DNA of 64,000 bases from Neisseriaceae bacterium JH1-16 (lineage in GTDB: Bacteria > Pseudomonadota > Gammaproteobacteria > Burkholderiales > Chromobacteriaceae), in assembly GCA_025989215.1 (NCBI GenBank), contig JAPDNP010000006.1, positions 62,001-126,000 of the forward strand, in the 5' to 3' direction. A model generated the notes under the pieces. That model saw nothing but the letters and a program-made list of their open reading frames with translations. It was not told the origin of the DNA and did no database searches. The translations under genes were made by a program, and so were the position numbers. Below, piece after piece: positions 9,342-18,019 of this stretch. Positions within the stretch are counted from its first letter, which is position 1. Each line of letters opens with the position of its first letter.

Positions 9342-11309
9342 ATGCATTCGCTTGCCCCGCTCGTGATCGTCCTGCTCGCTGCCGTGCTGGCCGTGACCCT
9401 GTGCCGCAGCTTGAAGGTGCCGCCGATGCTCGGCTACTTGGTGGTCGGTTTCCTGGCCGGCCCCGGGGTGATGAATCTGGTGCCGGTGGGTGAGGAAACC
9501 ACGATGCTGGGCGAGATCGGCATCGTGTTCATGATGTTCTCGATCGGCCTGGAATTTTCGCTGCCCAAGCTCAAGGCGATGCGCAAACTGGTGTTCGGCG
9601 TCGGCCTCGCTCAGGTGGTGATGATGCTGCTGTTGGTGACCGGCGTGGCGATCGTGCTGACCGGCAGCGCGCTCTCCGGCTTCGCGGTCGGGGGCGCGCT
9701 GGCGATGTCGTCGACGGCGATCGTCAGCAAGCTGTTGGCCGAACGGTTGGAGCTGGCGCAGCCGCACGGTCAGTTGGCTATCGGCGTGCTGCTGTTCCAG
9801 GACATCGCCGTGGTGCCGCTGCTGATTCTGTTGCCGGCTTTCGCCGGCGGCAGCGACACGATGTGGATGGACCTGGGCCTGGCGGCGGTGAAGGTGGTGG
9901 TGGTGCTCGCGCTCTTGCTGTCGTTCGGCCAACGGCTGCTCAAGCCGTGGTTTCACCTGGTGGCGCGGCAGCGCTCCAGTGAATTGTTCATGATCAACGT
10001 GCTGTTGGTGACGCTGGGCGTGGCGTACCTGACCGAGCTGTCGGGGTTGAGCCTGGCACTCGGAGCCTTCGTCGCCGGCATGCTGATCTCCGAGACCGAG
10101 TACCGCTATCAGGTGGAGGAGGACATCCGGCCGTTCCGCGACATCCTGCTCGGCTTCTTCTTTATCACCGTCGGCATGAAGCTGCAGCTGTCGGTGCTGT
10201 TCGACCGTTCGGTGGACGTGCTGTTGCTGCTGGCCTTGCTGATTCCGGCCAAGCTCGCGATCGTGTTCGTGCTGGCGCGCGCGTTCGGTCACCGCAACAA
10301 CGATGCGCTGCGCGGTGCGCTGGCGCTGGCGCAGGGCGGCGAGTTCGGCTTCGTGCTGCTGTCCTTGTCCGGCAACCTGGGCTTGGTGTCGTCCAGCACC
10401 GAGCAGGCGGCGATCGCGGCGGTGCTGATCTCGATGCTGATCGCGCCGTTCCTGATCCAGTACGCCGAGGCGATCTGCCGCCGGGTGATCCGCCAGGACT
10501 GGATGCTGCAGTCGGTCAATCTGCACCAAGTGCTGGTCGAGAGCATGAGCAAGAACGAACACGTGCTGATCTGCGGCTACGGCCGCAGCGGCCAGGCGCT
10601 GGCGCGGCTGTTGGAGACCGAGGGGGTGCCGTTCTTCGCGCTCGACATGGACCCGCAGCGGGTGCGCGAGGCCAGCGAGGCCGGCGACCATGTGGTGTTC
10701 GGCGACGCCGGCCGCAAGGAAGTACTGATCGCCGCGGGGCTGGCGCGCGCCAAGGCGCTGGTGATCACCTTCGCCGACACGCATGCGGCGGTACGCATCC
10801 TCGACGCGGTGCACGGCGAGCGCTCGGACCTGCCGGTGATCGTGCGCACCGTCGACGACACCGATATCGACACGCTGCGTCAGGCCGGGGCCGAGGAGGT
10901 GGTGGCCGAGGTGATGGAGGGCAGCCTGATGCTGGCGTCGCAAGCGCTGATGGTGGCTGGCGTGCCGCTGGGCCGGGTGCTGCGCCGCATCCGTACGGTG
11001 CGCGAGGAGCGCTACCAGCTGTTCAAGGGCTTCTTCCGCGGCCTGACCGACGATGTCGAGGGAGTGGAGGAGTTCCTGCTGCCGAGACTATTGAGCGTGC
11101 AGCTGCCGGACGGCGCGGCGGCGATCGGTCAGCCGCTCGGCGCGCTGGGGCTCTCTGGCATCGGCGTGACGGTGAAGGCGATCCGCCGCCACAAGGTCCG
11201 CCGCACCGATTTCGACGACGGCTTCGAGCTGATGCCCAACGATGTGCTAGTACTGCTCGGCCAGCCGGAGCAGCTGGCCAAGGCCGAGTCGCGGCTCCTG
11301 GAGGGCTGA
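9342..11309 (+). CDS. CPA2-family monovalent cation/proton antiporter with RCK domain
   Basis: A 655-residue protein: about 12 membrane segments (residues 1-385) of the Na+/H+ exchanger fold, then a TrkA-N/RCK domain with the nucleotide loop ICGYGRSGQALARLLE, then a TrkA-C domain. This is the KefB/KefC/YbaL layout for potassium-proton antiport gated by NAD(H) or glutathione ligands. GALALAQGGEFGFVLLS is the typical family motif. I start at ATG 9342 (MHSLAPL) because a TTG at 9306 has no better ribosome site and would add 12 residues. Ion specificity is inferred. Confidence 0.9.
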   Translation: MHSLAPLVIVLLAAVLAVTLCRSLKVPPMLGYLVVGFLAGPGVMNLVPVGEETTMLGEIGIVFMMFSIGLEFSLPKLKAMRKLVFGVGLAQVVMMLLLVTGVAIVLTGSALSGFAVGGALAMSSTAIVSKLLAERLELAQPHGQLAIGVLLFQDIAVVPLLILLPAFAGGSDTMWMDLGLAAVKVVVVLALLLSFGQRLLKPWFHLVARQRSSELFMINVLLVTLGVAYLTELSGLSLALGAFVAGMLISETEYRYQVEEDIRPFRDILLGFFFITVGMKLQLSVLFDRSVDVLLLLALLIPAKLAIVFVLARAFGHRNNDALRGALALAQGGEFGFVLLSLSGNLGLVSSSTEQAAIAAVLISMLIAPFLIQYAEAICRRVIRQDWMLQSVNLHQVLVESMSKNEHVLICGYGRSGQALARLLETEGVPFFALDMDPQRVREASEAGDHVVFGDAGRKEVLIAAGLARAKALVITFADTHAAVRILDAVHGERSDLPVIVRTVDDTDIDTLRQAGAEEVVAEVMEGSLMLASQALMVAGVPLGRVLRRIRTVREERYQLFKGFFRGLTDDVEGVEEFLLPRLLSVQLPDGAAAIGQPLGALGLSGIGVTVKAIRRHKVRRTDFDDGFELMPNDVLVLLGQPEQLAKAESRLLEG

Positions 11310-11344
11310 GCACGGCGTTGGCCGAACAGCGGTGAAGGGCGGGG

Positions 11345-11378
11345 AAAAAGCCGGGAGCGACAGCTCCCGGCTTTTTTC
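11345..11378. terminator. Bidirectional terminator between antiporter and asmA
   Basis: A perfect stem AAAAAGCCGGGAGC / GCTCCCGGCTTTTT with a GACA loop, followed by TTCTT on the plus strand and by T's on the minus strand. It lies 35 bases after the antiporter stop. Confidence 0.85.
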
Positions 11379-11379
11379 T

Positions 11380-11413
11380 TTCGGCCAACTCTTTCGGCCA
11401 ACCTTCGGCCAAG
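11380..11413 (-). repeat. Three tandem copies of the GTTGGCCGAA word
   Basis: TTCGGCCAAC occurs at 11380-11389 and 11393-11402, and a one-mismatch copy (ending CAAG) at 11404-11413, all in the same orientation immediately after the hairpin terminator. A further opposite-strand copy lies at 11317-11326, so four copies fall in under 100 intergenic bases. Confidence 0.85.
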
Positions 11414-11456
11414 TTGTGAGGAGTCCGCGTCGTTGCGTAGCGCTGGAGGGCCACAC

Positions 11457-11483
11457 CAAAAAGCCCGCGACAGGCGCGGGCTT
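11457..11483 (-). terminator. Terminator after asmA
   Basis: Stem AAGCCCGCG / CGCGGGCTT with an ACAGG loop. The A-run on its left reads as T's for minus-strand transcripts, so it fits the end of the asmA-family gene. Confidence 0.75.
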
Positions 11484-11506
11484 GTTGGGGGCATTCGAGC
11501 TAGGGC

Positions 11507-13663
11507 TTACGGCAGGATGGTACCGATTTGCTTCTTCAGCTCCTGCTTCAGCGCCTGCTGGCGCTCGCCCTCGGTCTTCTTGCCCTTCACCATCGCGTTG
11601 AAGTCCAGCGCGTACACCGGTGAATTGATCGGGCCGGTGATCTTCAGCGGCACGTTCACCCCCTGCAGGCGGGCGAACTCCTTCGGGTTGGCGCGCACGT
11701 CCAGCGTGTAGTCGACGATGTTCTGCACCAGGTCGAGCTTGCCGCCGCCGGACAGATTGACCAACTGCGACGCCAGTTTCAGATCCTGGTTGCGCGCGAT
11801 GCCGTTGCTCAGCGCCAGGCTGGCCGACAGGGTGCTGAAGGTGGTCTTCTGGTTGGCGTTGGCGGCCATCGAGGTGTTCGATTCCTTCAGCTCGGCGGGC
11901 AGGTTCTTCAGTGCCGCCACCAGGTCGATACCGGTCAGCGCGCCCTCGGACAGATTCATCATCACCGTGCCGGACAGCGTGTTGCGCAGCGACAGGAAGC
12001 TGGCGCCATCGGCGCGCAGGTCGACCGTGCCGCTGCCGCGGCCTTCCAGGCGGTTGAAGTCGAACAAGTCCTTCAGTAGCGGACGAATGCGCATGCCCTT
12101 CAGCGTCTGTTCCAGTTCCAGGCTTGGCACGCGGTCGCGCACCAGTCGGGCGCGGCCGGTCAGCTCGCCCTCGTAGATCTCCGCCAGCAGATTGGTCAGC
12201 TCCAGTTCGCGCGGGGTGGCGCGCACATTGGCCGACACGTCGTTCATCTTGAAGCGGCCGACCGACAGCTCGCCGATCGCCACATTGCCGGTCAGGTCCA
12301 TGAAGTCGAGCCAGTCGAGCGGGATCGGCTTCGGATTGTTCAGGATCGCCACCGGGTCGCCGCTCGCTTCCGGCAGATAGCGGTTCAGGTCGAGTTTGCC
12401 GATCGACACGGTCGCCTCGTGACGCGGTCGCACGAAGCCGAACTGGTTGACCGTCAGCGCGATGTCCGAGCCGTCGAGCTTGCCGGCCACGCGCAGGTTG
12501 AGCTGATCGTCGTCGAGCGTGCCGGTCAGCGCTCCCTCCAGCTTGGCGGCCAGCTGGCCGCGCGGCAACAGCGGGGTGGCGACGCGCGCGGTCAGCGCCA
12601 GCGGCTGCAGTTTCAACTGATTCAGGTTGGCGAGCGAGAACGGCGCATTCATCGCCAGCGTCATCGCGTGCTCGCCGACCCGCCAGGTCATCGTGCCGTT
12701 CAGGCGGCGTGCGCTCAGGCTGTTTTCACCGAACTGCATAGAATCGAGGTCGCCCTCGAACTGGTAATGGCTCTTGCCGTAACCCAGCTGGCCGACCAGG
12801 TGGGCGCGCGGCATATCGACGGTATTGAAGCTGGCCGACAGCGACGGCAGCGTCAGCGTCAGGCTGCCCTGCGGTTGCTGGCTGTTCAGCTGCACCGACA
12901 GGTCGTCGCCGGTGGCCTGCAAGGTGGCGAAGTTGAGCTTGAGCTTGCCCTTGATCGCCAGACGCGTCTCGCCGAGACCGGCGATCTGCGACAGCGCCAC
13001 CGCATCGAGCGCCTCGATGCTGACCTGGTCGTCCTGGATCGACAGCGGAGTGGACACCGCCAGGCTGATATTGCGCTGGCCGCTGATCAGCCGCGCGCCG
13101 GCGGAAATCTGCGCGTCGCTGCGCAGATCATCAGCGTCGAGCTCGATCGATTCGAGTCGGGCATGGCTGTTGGTGACGTCGTCCTGCAGTTCCAGCGTGC
13201 CGCTGCGTACCGCGACGCGGTCGAGTTTGAGGCTGTAATTGTCCTGGGTGTGCGGGCGGAACAGGTCGGCGATCGACAGGGTGCCGTCGGCCAGACGGGC
13301 CAGTTTCAGCGAGACCCCGGACATGATCAGCGACGTGATCTCGCGTCGGCCGGTGACCAGCGGCAGCCAGGCCAGATCGAGCTCAAGCTGCGCCGCCTGG
13401 GCGGCCGGCGTCTTGCCATCGCGCTCGGTGACGCTGATGTCGTTGACGATCACGCCGGGGCGGGGGAAGACCTGGGGTTTGATGTCGCCGTCGATGCGGA
13501 CTACGCGACCGGTGTCGGCGACGCTTTGGCTAAGCGCGAGTCGTACCGCTCGGGCATCGAATTGCCAGAGGATCAGGCTTTGCAGCAGGACGAACAGGGC
13601 GATAGCCGTGCCGGTGCCGTAAACGAAGAGACGTAGCCACAGCCGGCCAGAATTCCAGTTCAT
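11507..13663 (-). CDS. AsmA family protein
   Basis: A 718-residue protein with one N-terminal membrane anchor (about residues 10-32) followed by a long periplasmic AsmA/TamB-related region of beta repeats. The opening after the helix (FDARAVRLALSQSVADTGRVV..GDIKPQVFPRPGVIVND) and the C-terminal LRNTLSGTVMMNLSEGALTGIDL segment are typical of AsmA. Such proteins are thought to carry phospholipids between the membranes. It is transcribed alone, between a tRNA gene and its own terminator. The specific paralogue (AsmA, YhjG, YicH) cannot be settled from sequence alone. Confidence 0.85.
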   Translation of the reverse strand: MNWNSGRLWLRLFVYGTGTAIALFVLLQSLILWQFDARAVRLALSQSVADTGRVVRIDGDIKPQVFPRPGVIVNDISVTERDGKTPAAQAAQLELDLAWLPLVTGRREITSLIMSGVSLKLARLADGTLSIADLFRPHTQDNYSLKLDRVAVRSGTLELQDDVTNSHARLESIELDADDLRSDAQISAGARLISGQRNISLAVSTPLSIQDDQVSIEALDAVALSQIAGLGETRLAIKGKLKLNFATLQATGDDLSVQLNSQQPQGSLTLTLPSLSASFNTVDMPRAHLVGQLGYGKSHYQFEGDLDSMQFGENSLSARRLNGTMTWRVGEHAMTLAMNAPFSLANLNQLKLQPLALTARVATPLLPRGQLAAKLEGALTGTLDDDQLNLRVAGKLDGSDIALTVNQFGFVRPRHEATVSIGKLDLNRYLPEASGDPVAILNNPKPIPLDWLDFMDLTGNVAIGELSVGRFKMNDVSANVRATPRELELTNLLAEIYEGELTGRARLVRDRVPSLELEQTLKGMRIRPLLKDLFDFNRLEGRGSGTVDLRADGASFLSLRNTLSGTVMMNLSEGALTGIDLVAALKNLPAELKESNTSMAANANQKTTFSTLSASLALSNGIARNQDLKLASQLVNLSGGGKLDLVQNIVDYTLDVRANPKEFARLQGVNVPLKITGPINSPVYALDFNAMVKGKKTEGERQQALKQELKKQIGTILP

Positions 13664-13719
13664 CGTCGCGGAGATAGGGTGGGCTCGTGTGCGTTGGGGG
13701 TGCAGCGGGCAGGGTGCGC

Positions 13720-13793
13720 TGGAGCGGGTGAAGGGAATCGAACCCTCGTCGTAAGCTTGGGAAGCTTCTGCTCTACCATTGAGCTACACCCGC
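13720..13793 (-). tRNA. tRNA-Gly(CCC)
   Basis: The reverse complement folds as a 74-nt tRNA: acceptor GCGGGTG / CACCCGC, D-arm GCTC-AATGGTA-GAGC, anticodon loop TTCCCAA (anticodon CCC, glycine), T-arm AGGG-TTCGATT-CCCT and an encoded TCCA 3' end. It closely resembles E. coli glyU. The anticodon stem has one terminal G-A mismatch, as judged by eye. Confidence 0.93.
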
Positions 13794-14331
13794 GCGTCTT
13801 GCATTGAGCGGCAGAATTTAGCGGCTTTTGCCGGGATTGGCAAGGGTAGCGCGGCGCGCACCTTCACTTCGGGTATGGAAATGGCCTGGTTATTCCGTTG
13901 GTCTTTAGATGTAGGGCCGTTCTCTTCGGGGCATGAGGTACATCGTGCTCCATCGCAACGATGTCAGCCCATCTCCGTCACCGGGCCTTATCTGCCCTGC
14001 TCGCCGCTTCTTGAATGAGCATTAATGTCCATTCTGGCAAACCGTTGCGTCTTTAGAATTGTCCGGCCATCGCCTGCCTGGCAGATGTTCTGCGGCTCGG
14101 CATGCGTCTAGCTAGCGTACCCGCTTGCAGGCCCAAATTCCTGTGCTAGCATTTGATTGTCACAGTTTTAAGACACTTTTAAAGAACTGTGTGATGTTGA
14201 TTCTCAATATGAATATCGATAATGCGTCGTCGCACAGGCGCGGGGGTTAATAAATCTTGCAAGTTCTTCATACCTTGAGGGGAAGTTAGAAGGTCACTCA
14301 ACGTGGGCCTTCACAAATGGGTGGAGGGGCT
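13794..14331. other. Intergenic region upstream of the polysaccharide operon
   Basis: About 540 bases without a convincing gene. The second half (14140-14290) is clearly more AT-rich than its surroundings and holds the inverted repeat listed at 14161-14191. This is where the promoter of the uxs-galE-ugd-synthase operon should lie, but I cannot assign a -35/-10 pair with confidence. The ribosome site GGAGGGG at 14323-14329 serves the ATG at 14332. Confidence 0.5.
14161..14191. promoter_or_regulatory. Inverted repeat, possible operator of polysaccharide operon
   Basis: CACAGTT and AACTGTG arms separated by 17 bases that themselves contain TTTTAA blocks. It lies 140 bases upstream of the uxs start in AT-rich DNA. 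It could be a dyad operator or an RNA hairpin; no known regulator is assigned. Confidence 0.3.
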
Positions 14332-15333
14332 ATGGCCACGATAGGGTTTCATGCCGGCAGGGAGCGCAAGGTCGCCATGGTGACTGGCGGCGCCGGCTTT
14401 CTTGGCAGTCATGTCTGCGACCGCTTGGTGGCGGAGGGCGCACGGGTGCTGTGCGTCGACAATCTGATGACCGGGCGGCGGGCCAATGTCGCGCACTTGC
14501 GCGGCGTAGCCGGCTTCATGCTGATCGAGGCGGATGTGGCGGAGACCCTGCCGGACGTTGAGGTCGACGAAATCTGGAATCTGGCCTGTCCGGCCTCGCC
14601 GCCCAGCTATCAGGAAGACCCGGTGCACACGATGATGACCAATGTGCTGGGCATGAAACATTGCCTGGACCTGGCGCGCCGCACCGGGGCGCGGGTGTTC
14701 CAGGCGTCGACCAGCGAGGTGTACGGCGACCCGGAGGTGCATCCGCAGGTAGAGAGCTATCGCGGCCAGGTCAGCTCGATCGGGCCGCGCGCCTGTTACG
14801 ACGAGGGCAAGCGCGCCGCCGAGACGCTGTGCTTCGACTACCAGCGCACCTACGGCGTCGACGTGCGCGTCGCGCGCATCTTCAATACCTACGGGCCACG
14901 CATGAGTCCGCGCGATGGCCGCGTGGTGTCCAATTTCATCGTCCATGCGCTGCTCGACGAGCCGCTCGAATTGTACGGCGATGGTTCGCAGACCCGCTCG
15001 TTCTGCTTCGTCGACGATCTGGTCGAGGGTTTCTTCCGTCTGATGCGCGGGCCATCCAGGGTGACCGGGCCGGTCAACCTGGGTAATCCGGGCGAATTCA
15101 CCATGCAGGAACTGGCGCAGCTGGTGGTCGAGATGACCGGTTCGCATTCGCGGCTGTCAGCCAGCCCGCTGCCGATGGACGACCCGCGGCAGCGCCGCCC
15201 CGACATCGGCTTGGCCAAATCGCTGCTCGGCTGGCAGCCGGCGGTGGCGCTGCGCGAAGGGCTGGCGGCCACCATCGAGAGCTTTCGCGAGGAACTATGG
15301 CTGTCGGCACCGACTGCGGAGCGACTGTCATGA
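14332..15333 (+). CDS. UDP-glucuronic acid decarboxylase (UDP-xylose synthase type)
   Basis: A 333-residue extended short-chain dehydrogenase: GGAGFLG at residues 19-25 binds NAD+, STSEVYG at 126-132 supplies the Ser/Thr and Glu, and Tyr156/Lys160 lie in [16 protein letters not shown] and [11 protein letters not shown] match UXS enzymes, which turn UDP-glucuronate into UDP-xylose. I chose ATG 14332, which has GGAGGGG just upstream, over an ATG at 14317. It overlaps galE by ATGA. The substrate would come from the ugd product two genes downstream, so the operon is chemically self-consistent. Confidence 0.87.
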   Translation: MATIGFHAGRERKVAMVTGGAGFLGSHVCDRLVAEGARVLCVDNLMTGRRANVAHLRGVAGFMLIEADVAETLPDVEVDEIWNLACPASPPSYQEDPVHTMMTNVLGMKHCLDLARRTGARVFQASTSEVYGDPEVHPQVESYRGQVSSIGPRACYDEGKRAAETLCFDYQRTYGVDVRVARIFNTYGPRMSPRDGRVVSNFIVHALLDEPLELYGDGSQTRSFCFVDDLVEGFFRLMRGPSRVTGPVNLGNPGEFTMQELAQLVVEMTGSHSRLSASPLPMDDPRQRRPDIGLAKSLLGWQPAVALREGLAATIESFREELWLSAPTAERLS

Positions 15334-16352
15334 AAGTGCTGGTGACCGGTGGGGCCGGCTATATCGGCAGTCATACCTGCAAGGCATTGGCGCTGGCCGG
15401 CCACGAGCCGGTGGTGTTCGACAACCTGTCGACCGGCCATGCCGACGCGGTGTGCTGGGGGCCGCTGCATGTCGGCGACCTGCTCGATGAGGCGGCGCTC
15501 GATACGGTGTTCGCCGCATGCCGTCCCAACGTGGTGCTGCACTTTGCCGCGCTGGCCTATGTCGGTGAGTCGGTGACCGCGCCGAGCCGCTATTTCCGCG
15601 TCAATGTGCTCGGCACCCTGGCGCTGCTCGACGCGATGCTGCGCTACGAGGTGCCGCACATCGTGCTGTCGTCGAGCTGTGCGACCTACGGCATTCCCGC
15701 CGAATTGCCGATTTCCGAATCCACCCCGCAGCAGCCGGTCAACCCCTATGGCTTCACCAAGCTGGTGGCCGAGCGGATGCTGGCCGACTATGAGCGCGCC
15801 TACGGGCTGCGCTGGGCGGCGCTGCGCTACTTCAACGCGGCCGGCGCGGATCCGGACGGCGAGCTGGGCGAGCGCCACGACCCCGAGACCCATGCGATCC
15901 CGCTGGCGATCGGCGCGGCGCTGGGCTGCGCGCCGCCGTTCTCGGTGATGGGACGTGACTACCCGACGGCGGACGGCTCGGCGGTACGCGACTACGTGCA
16001 CGTCGCCGACCTGGCCGACGCGCATGTGCTGGCGATGCAGTACCTGGCGGCGGGCGGCGTCAGCAGCGCTTTCAACCTGGCCACCGGCCACGGCTCCTCG
16101 GTGCTGGAGGTGATCCGGGCGGTCGAGGCGGTGACCGGCCAACCCGTGCCGGTGCGCGATGCACCGCGCCGGCCGGGCGACCCGCCGGCCTTGTATGCCC
16201 AGGCCGATCGGGCGGCGCAGCTGCTCGACTGGCGGCCGCGCTACACCGAGATCGAGACGATGGTGGCGACCGCGGTCAACTGGCAGCGACGAGTCGCCCC
16301 GCACGGCGATGGTCTGGAGTCTGCCGTCGGCGAGCTTGGCCGCATTCAATAA
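15330..16352 (+). CDS. galE: UDP-glucose 4-epimerase
   Basis: A 340-residue extended SDR with GGAGYIG at residues 7-13, catalytic SSSCATYG at about 114-121 and Tyr140/Lys144 in YGFTK. The segments [10 protein letters not shown] and [13 protein letters not shown] are typical of GalE. It interconverts UDP-glucose and UDP-galactose. The ATG overlaps the uxs stop (ATGA), so translation is coupled. UDP-GlcNAc activity is possible, since substrate range in GalE depends on a few pocket residues I cannot judge. Confidence 0.9.
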   Translation: MKVLVTGGAGYIGSHTCKALALAGHEPVVFDNLSTGHADAVCWGPLHVGDLLDEAALDTVFAACRPNVVLHFAALAYVGESVTAPSRYFRVNVLGTLALLDAMLRYEVPHIVLSSSCATYGIPAELPISESTPQQPVNPYGFTKLVAERMLADYERAYGLRWAALRYFNAAGADPDGELGERHDPETHAIPLAIGAALGCAPPFSVMGRDYPTADGSAVRDYVHVADLADAHVLAMQYLAAGGVSSAFNLATGHGSSVLEVIRAVEAVTGQPVPVRDAPRRPGDPPALYAQADRAAQLLDWRPRYTEIETMVATAVNWQRRVAPHGDGLESAVGELGRIQ

Positions 16353-16389
16353 CACTAGCGAACAGCCAACAACATTCGGGGAGCGCGAA

Positions 16390-17991
16390 ATGGAGCAGCG
16401 AATCGCGATTGTCGGCACCGGTTATGTGGGTTTGGTCACCGGCGCCTGTCTGGCGGAACTGGGCCACGAGGTGGTCTGCATCGACAACGACCCGGCCAAG
16501 ATCGGTGCGCTGCAGAGCGGGCGCATTCCGATCTACGAGCCTGGACTCGACGGGTTGGTGGCGCGCAATGTTGCGCGCGGCGCCCTACAGTTCAGCCTTG
16601 ATCTGCCGGCCAGCGTGCGCGGTCGCGACGCGGTGTTCATCGCGGTGGGCACGCCGTCCCACCCCGGCACCGACCAGGCCGATTTGCGCTATGTACTGGC
16701 CGCGGCCGAGCAGGTGGCCGCCAGCATCGACCAGTTCACCGTGCTGGTGATCAAGTCGACCGTGCCGGTGGGCACCAACCGCCGGGTGCAGCAGGTGGTA
16801 GCCCGCTGCCTGGCTAGCGGGCAGCAAGCGGCGGTCGCGTCCAATCCGGAATTCCTGCGCGAAGGCTCGGCGATCGGCGACTTTCTGCATCCTGACCGCA
16901 TCGTCTACGGCACCGAGGACGAGCGTGCGCAGGCGGTGCTCGCCGCGATCTATGCCCCGTTGGCCGAACAGGGCTACGAGGTGCTGGCCACCGAGATCGA
17001 GACCGCCGAGGTGATCAAGTACGCCGCCAATGCCTTCCTGGCGGTGAAGATCAGCTACATCAACGAGATCGCCGATCTGTGCGAGGCGGTGGGGGCGGAC
17101 GTGGAGCGCGTCGCCACCGGCATCGGCGCCGACCATCGCATCGGCGCCGCTTTTTTGAAGGCCGGGCCGGGCTGGGGCGGCTCGTGCTTCCCGAAGGACA
17201 CCCGTGCGCTCAAGGCCACGGCCGCCGACTACAGCGTGCCGATGCGCATCGTCGACGCCGCCATCGAGGCCAATTGCCAACGCAAGGAGGTGGTGCTGCA
17301 GAAGATCGAAGCGGCCTGCGGCGGTGCGGTGGCCGGCAAGCGGCTGGCGGTGTTCGGGCTGACCTTCAAGGGCCAGACCGACGATGTGCGCGAGAGCCCC
17401 AGCATCGAGCTGGTGCGGGCGTTGGCCGAACGGGGCGCGCGCATCCATGCCTACGACCCGTCGCAGCCGGCCGAGGCGGCGCGCCTGTTGCCGCAGATCA
17501 CCATGAGTACCAGCCCGGTCGGCGCGATCAAGAATGCGGACGGTCTGGTGATCCTCACCGACTGGAAGAGCTTCATCGACTGCGACCTGGGCGAGTTGGC
17601 CGCCTATATGGCCGATCCGGTGATGGTGGACCTGCGCAATCTGTTCGACGAGGGCGCGGTGCGCGGCAACGGCTTCCGTCACTACGTGAGAGTCGGCCGC
17701 CGCCCGAGCAAACCGGTCGCGCCGGTGGCGACCAGCGCGGTGCCGTACCGGGCTAGCGCCTATCCGTCGGTGCCGGTGAACGGTACGGCGTCGCATGCCT
17801 TCGAAGAGGTGGCGGCCGCCTCGGTGACCATCGGCGCCGAGGACGGCTCCGACCGGCTGGCATCCAACGATGACGCCGAGGTGTTCACCACGGTATCGGC
17901 CAAGCTCGACTCGACAACCGTGCCATATCCGACCTTTGCCATCACGCTCGAGTCGGATCCGACTTCGGTCATCCAGCAGCAGGCCGAGTAA
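16390..17991 (+). CDS. ugd: UDP-glucose 6-dehydrogenase with long C-terminal extension
   Basis: A 533-residue enzyme that oxidises UDP-glucose twice to UDP-glucuronate. Residues 1-436 form the usual dehydrogenase: GTGYVGL at 9-15, and catalytic Cys266 in GGSCFPKD. The remaining ~97 residues (437-533) are an unusual tail rich in Ala, Val, Ser, Thr and Pro with acidic clusters and no recognisable domain. Ordinary bacterial Ugd ends near residue 440. The gene lies 37 bases after galE and 28 before the synthase gene. The tail may tether the enzyme to a partner; that is inference. Confidence 0.93.
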   Translation: MEQRIAIVGTGYVGLVTGACLAELGHEVVCIDNDPAKIGALQSGRIPIYEPGLDGLVARNVARGALQFSLDLPASVRGRDAVFIAVGTPSHPGTDQADLRYVLAAAEQVAASIDQFTVLVIKSTVPVGTNRRVQQVVARCLASGQQAAVASNPEFLREGSAIGDFLHPDRIVYGTEDERAQAVLAAIYAPLAEQGYEVLATEIETAEVIKYAANAFLAVKISYINEIADLCEAVGADVERVATGIGADHRIGAAFLKAGPGWGGSCFPKDTRALKATAADYSVPMRIVDAAIEANCQRKEVVLQKIEAACGGAVAGKRLAVFGLTFKGQTDDVRESPSIELVRALAERGARIHAYDPSQPAEAARLLPQITMSTSPVGAIKNADGLVILTDWKSFIDCDLGELAAYMADPVMVDLRNLFDEGAVRGNGFRHYVRVGRRPSKPVAPVATSAVPYRASAYPSVPVNGTASHAFEEVAAASVTIGAEDGSDRLASNDDAEVFTTVSAKLDSTTVPYPTFAITLESDPTSVIQQQAE

Positions 17992-18019
17992 AACGCCGAT
18001 TCAGTAAGGGGAGTGATCC

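Noticed and set aside
9333-10943. Long open frame antisense to the CPA2 antiporter
   Set aside because: High GC gives long antisense frames; its composition (His/Gln/Arg-rich) is an out-of-frame shadow and there is no ribosome site.
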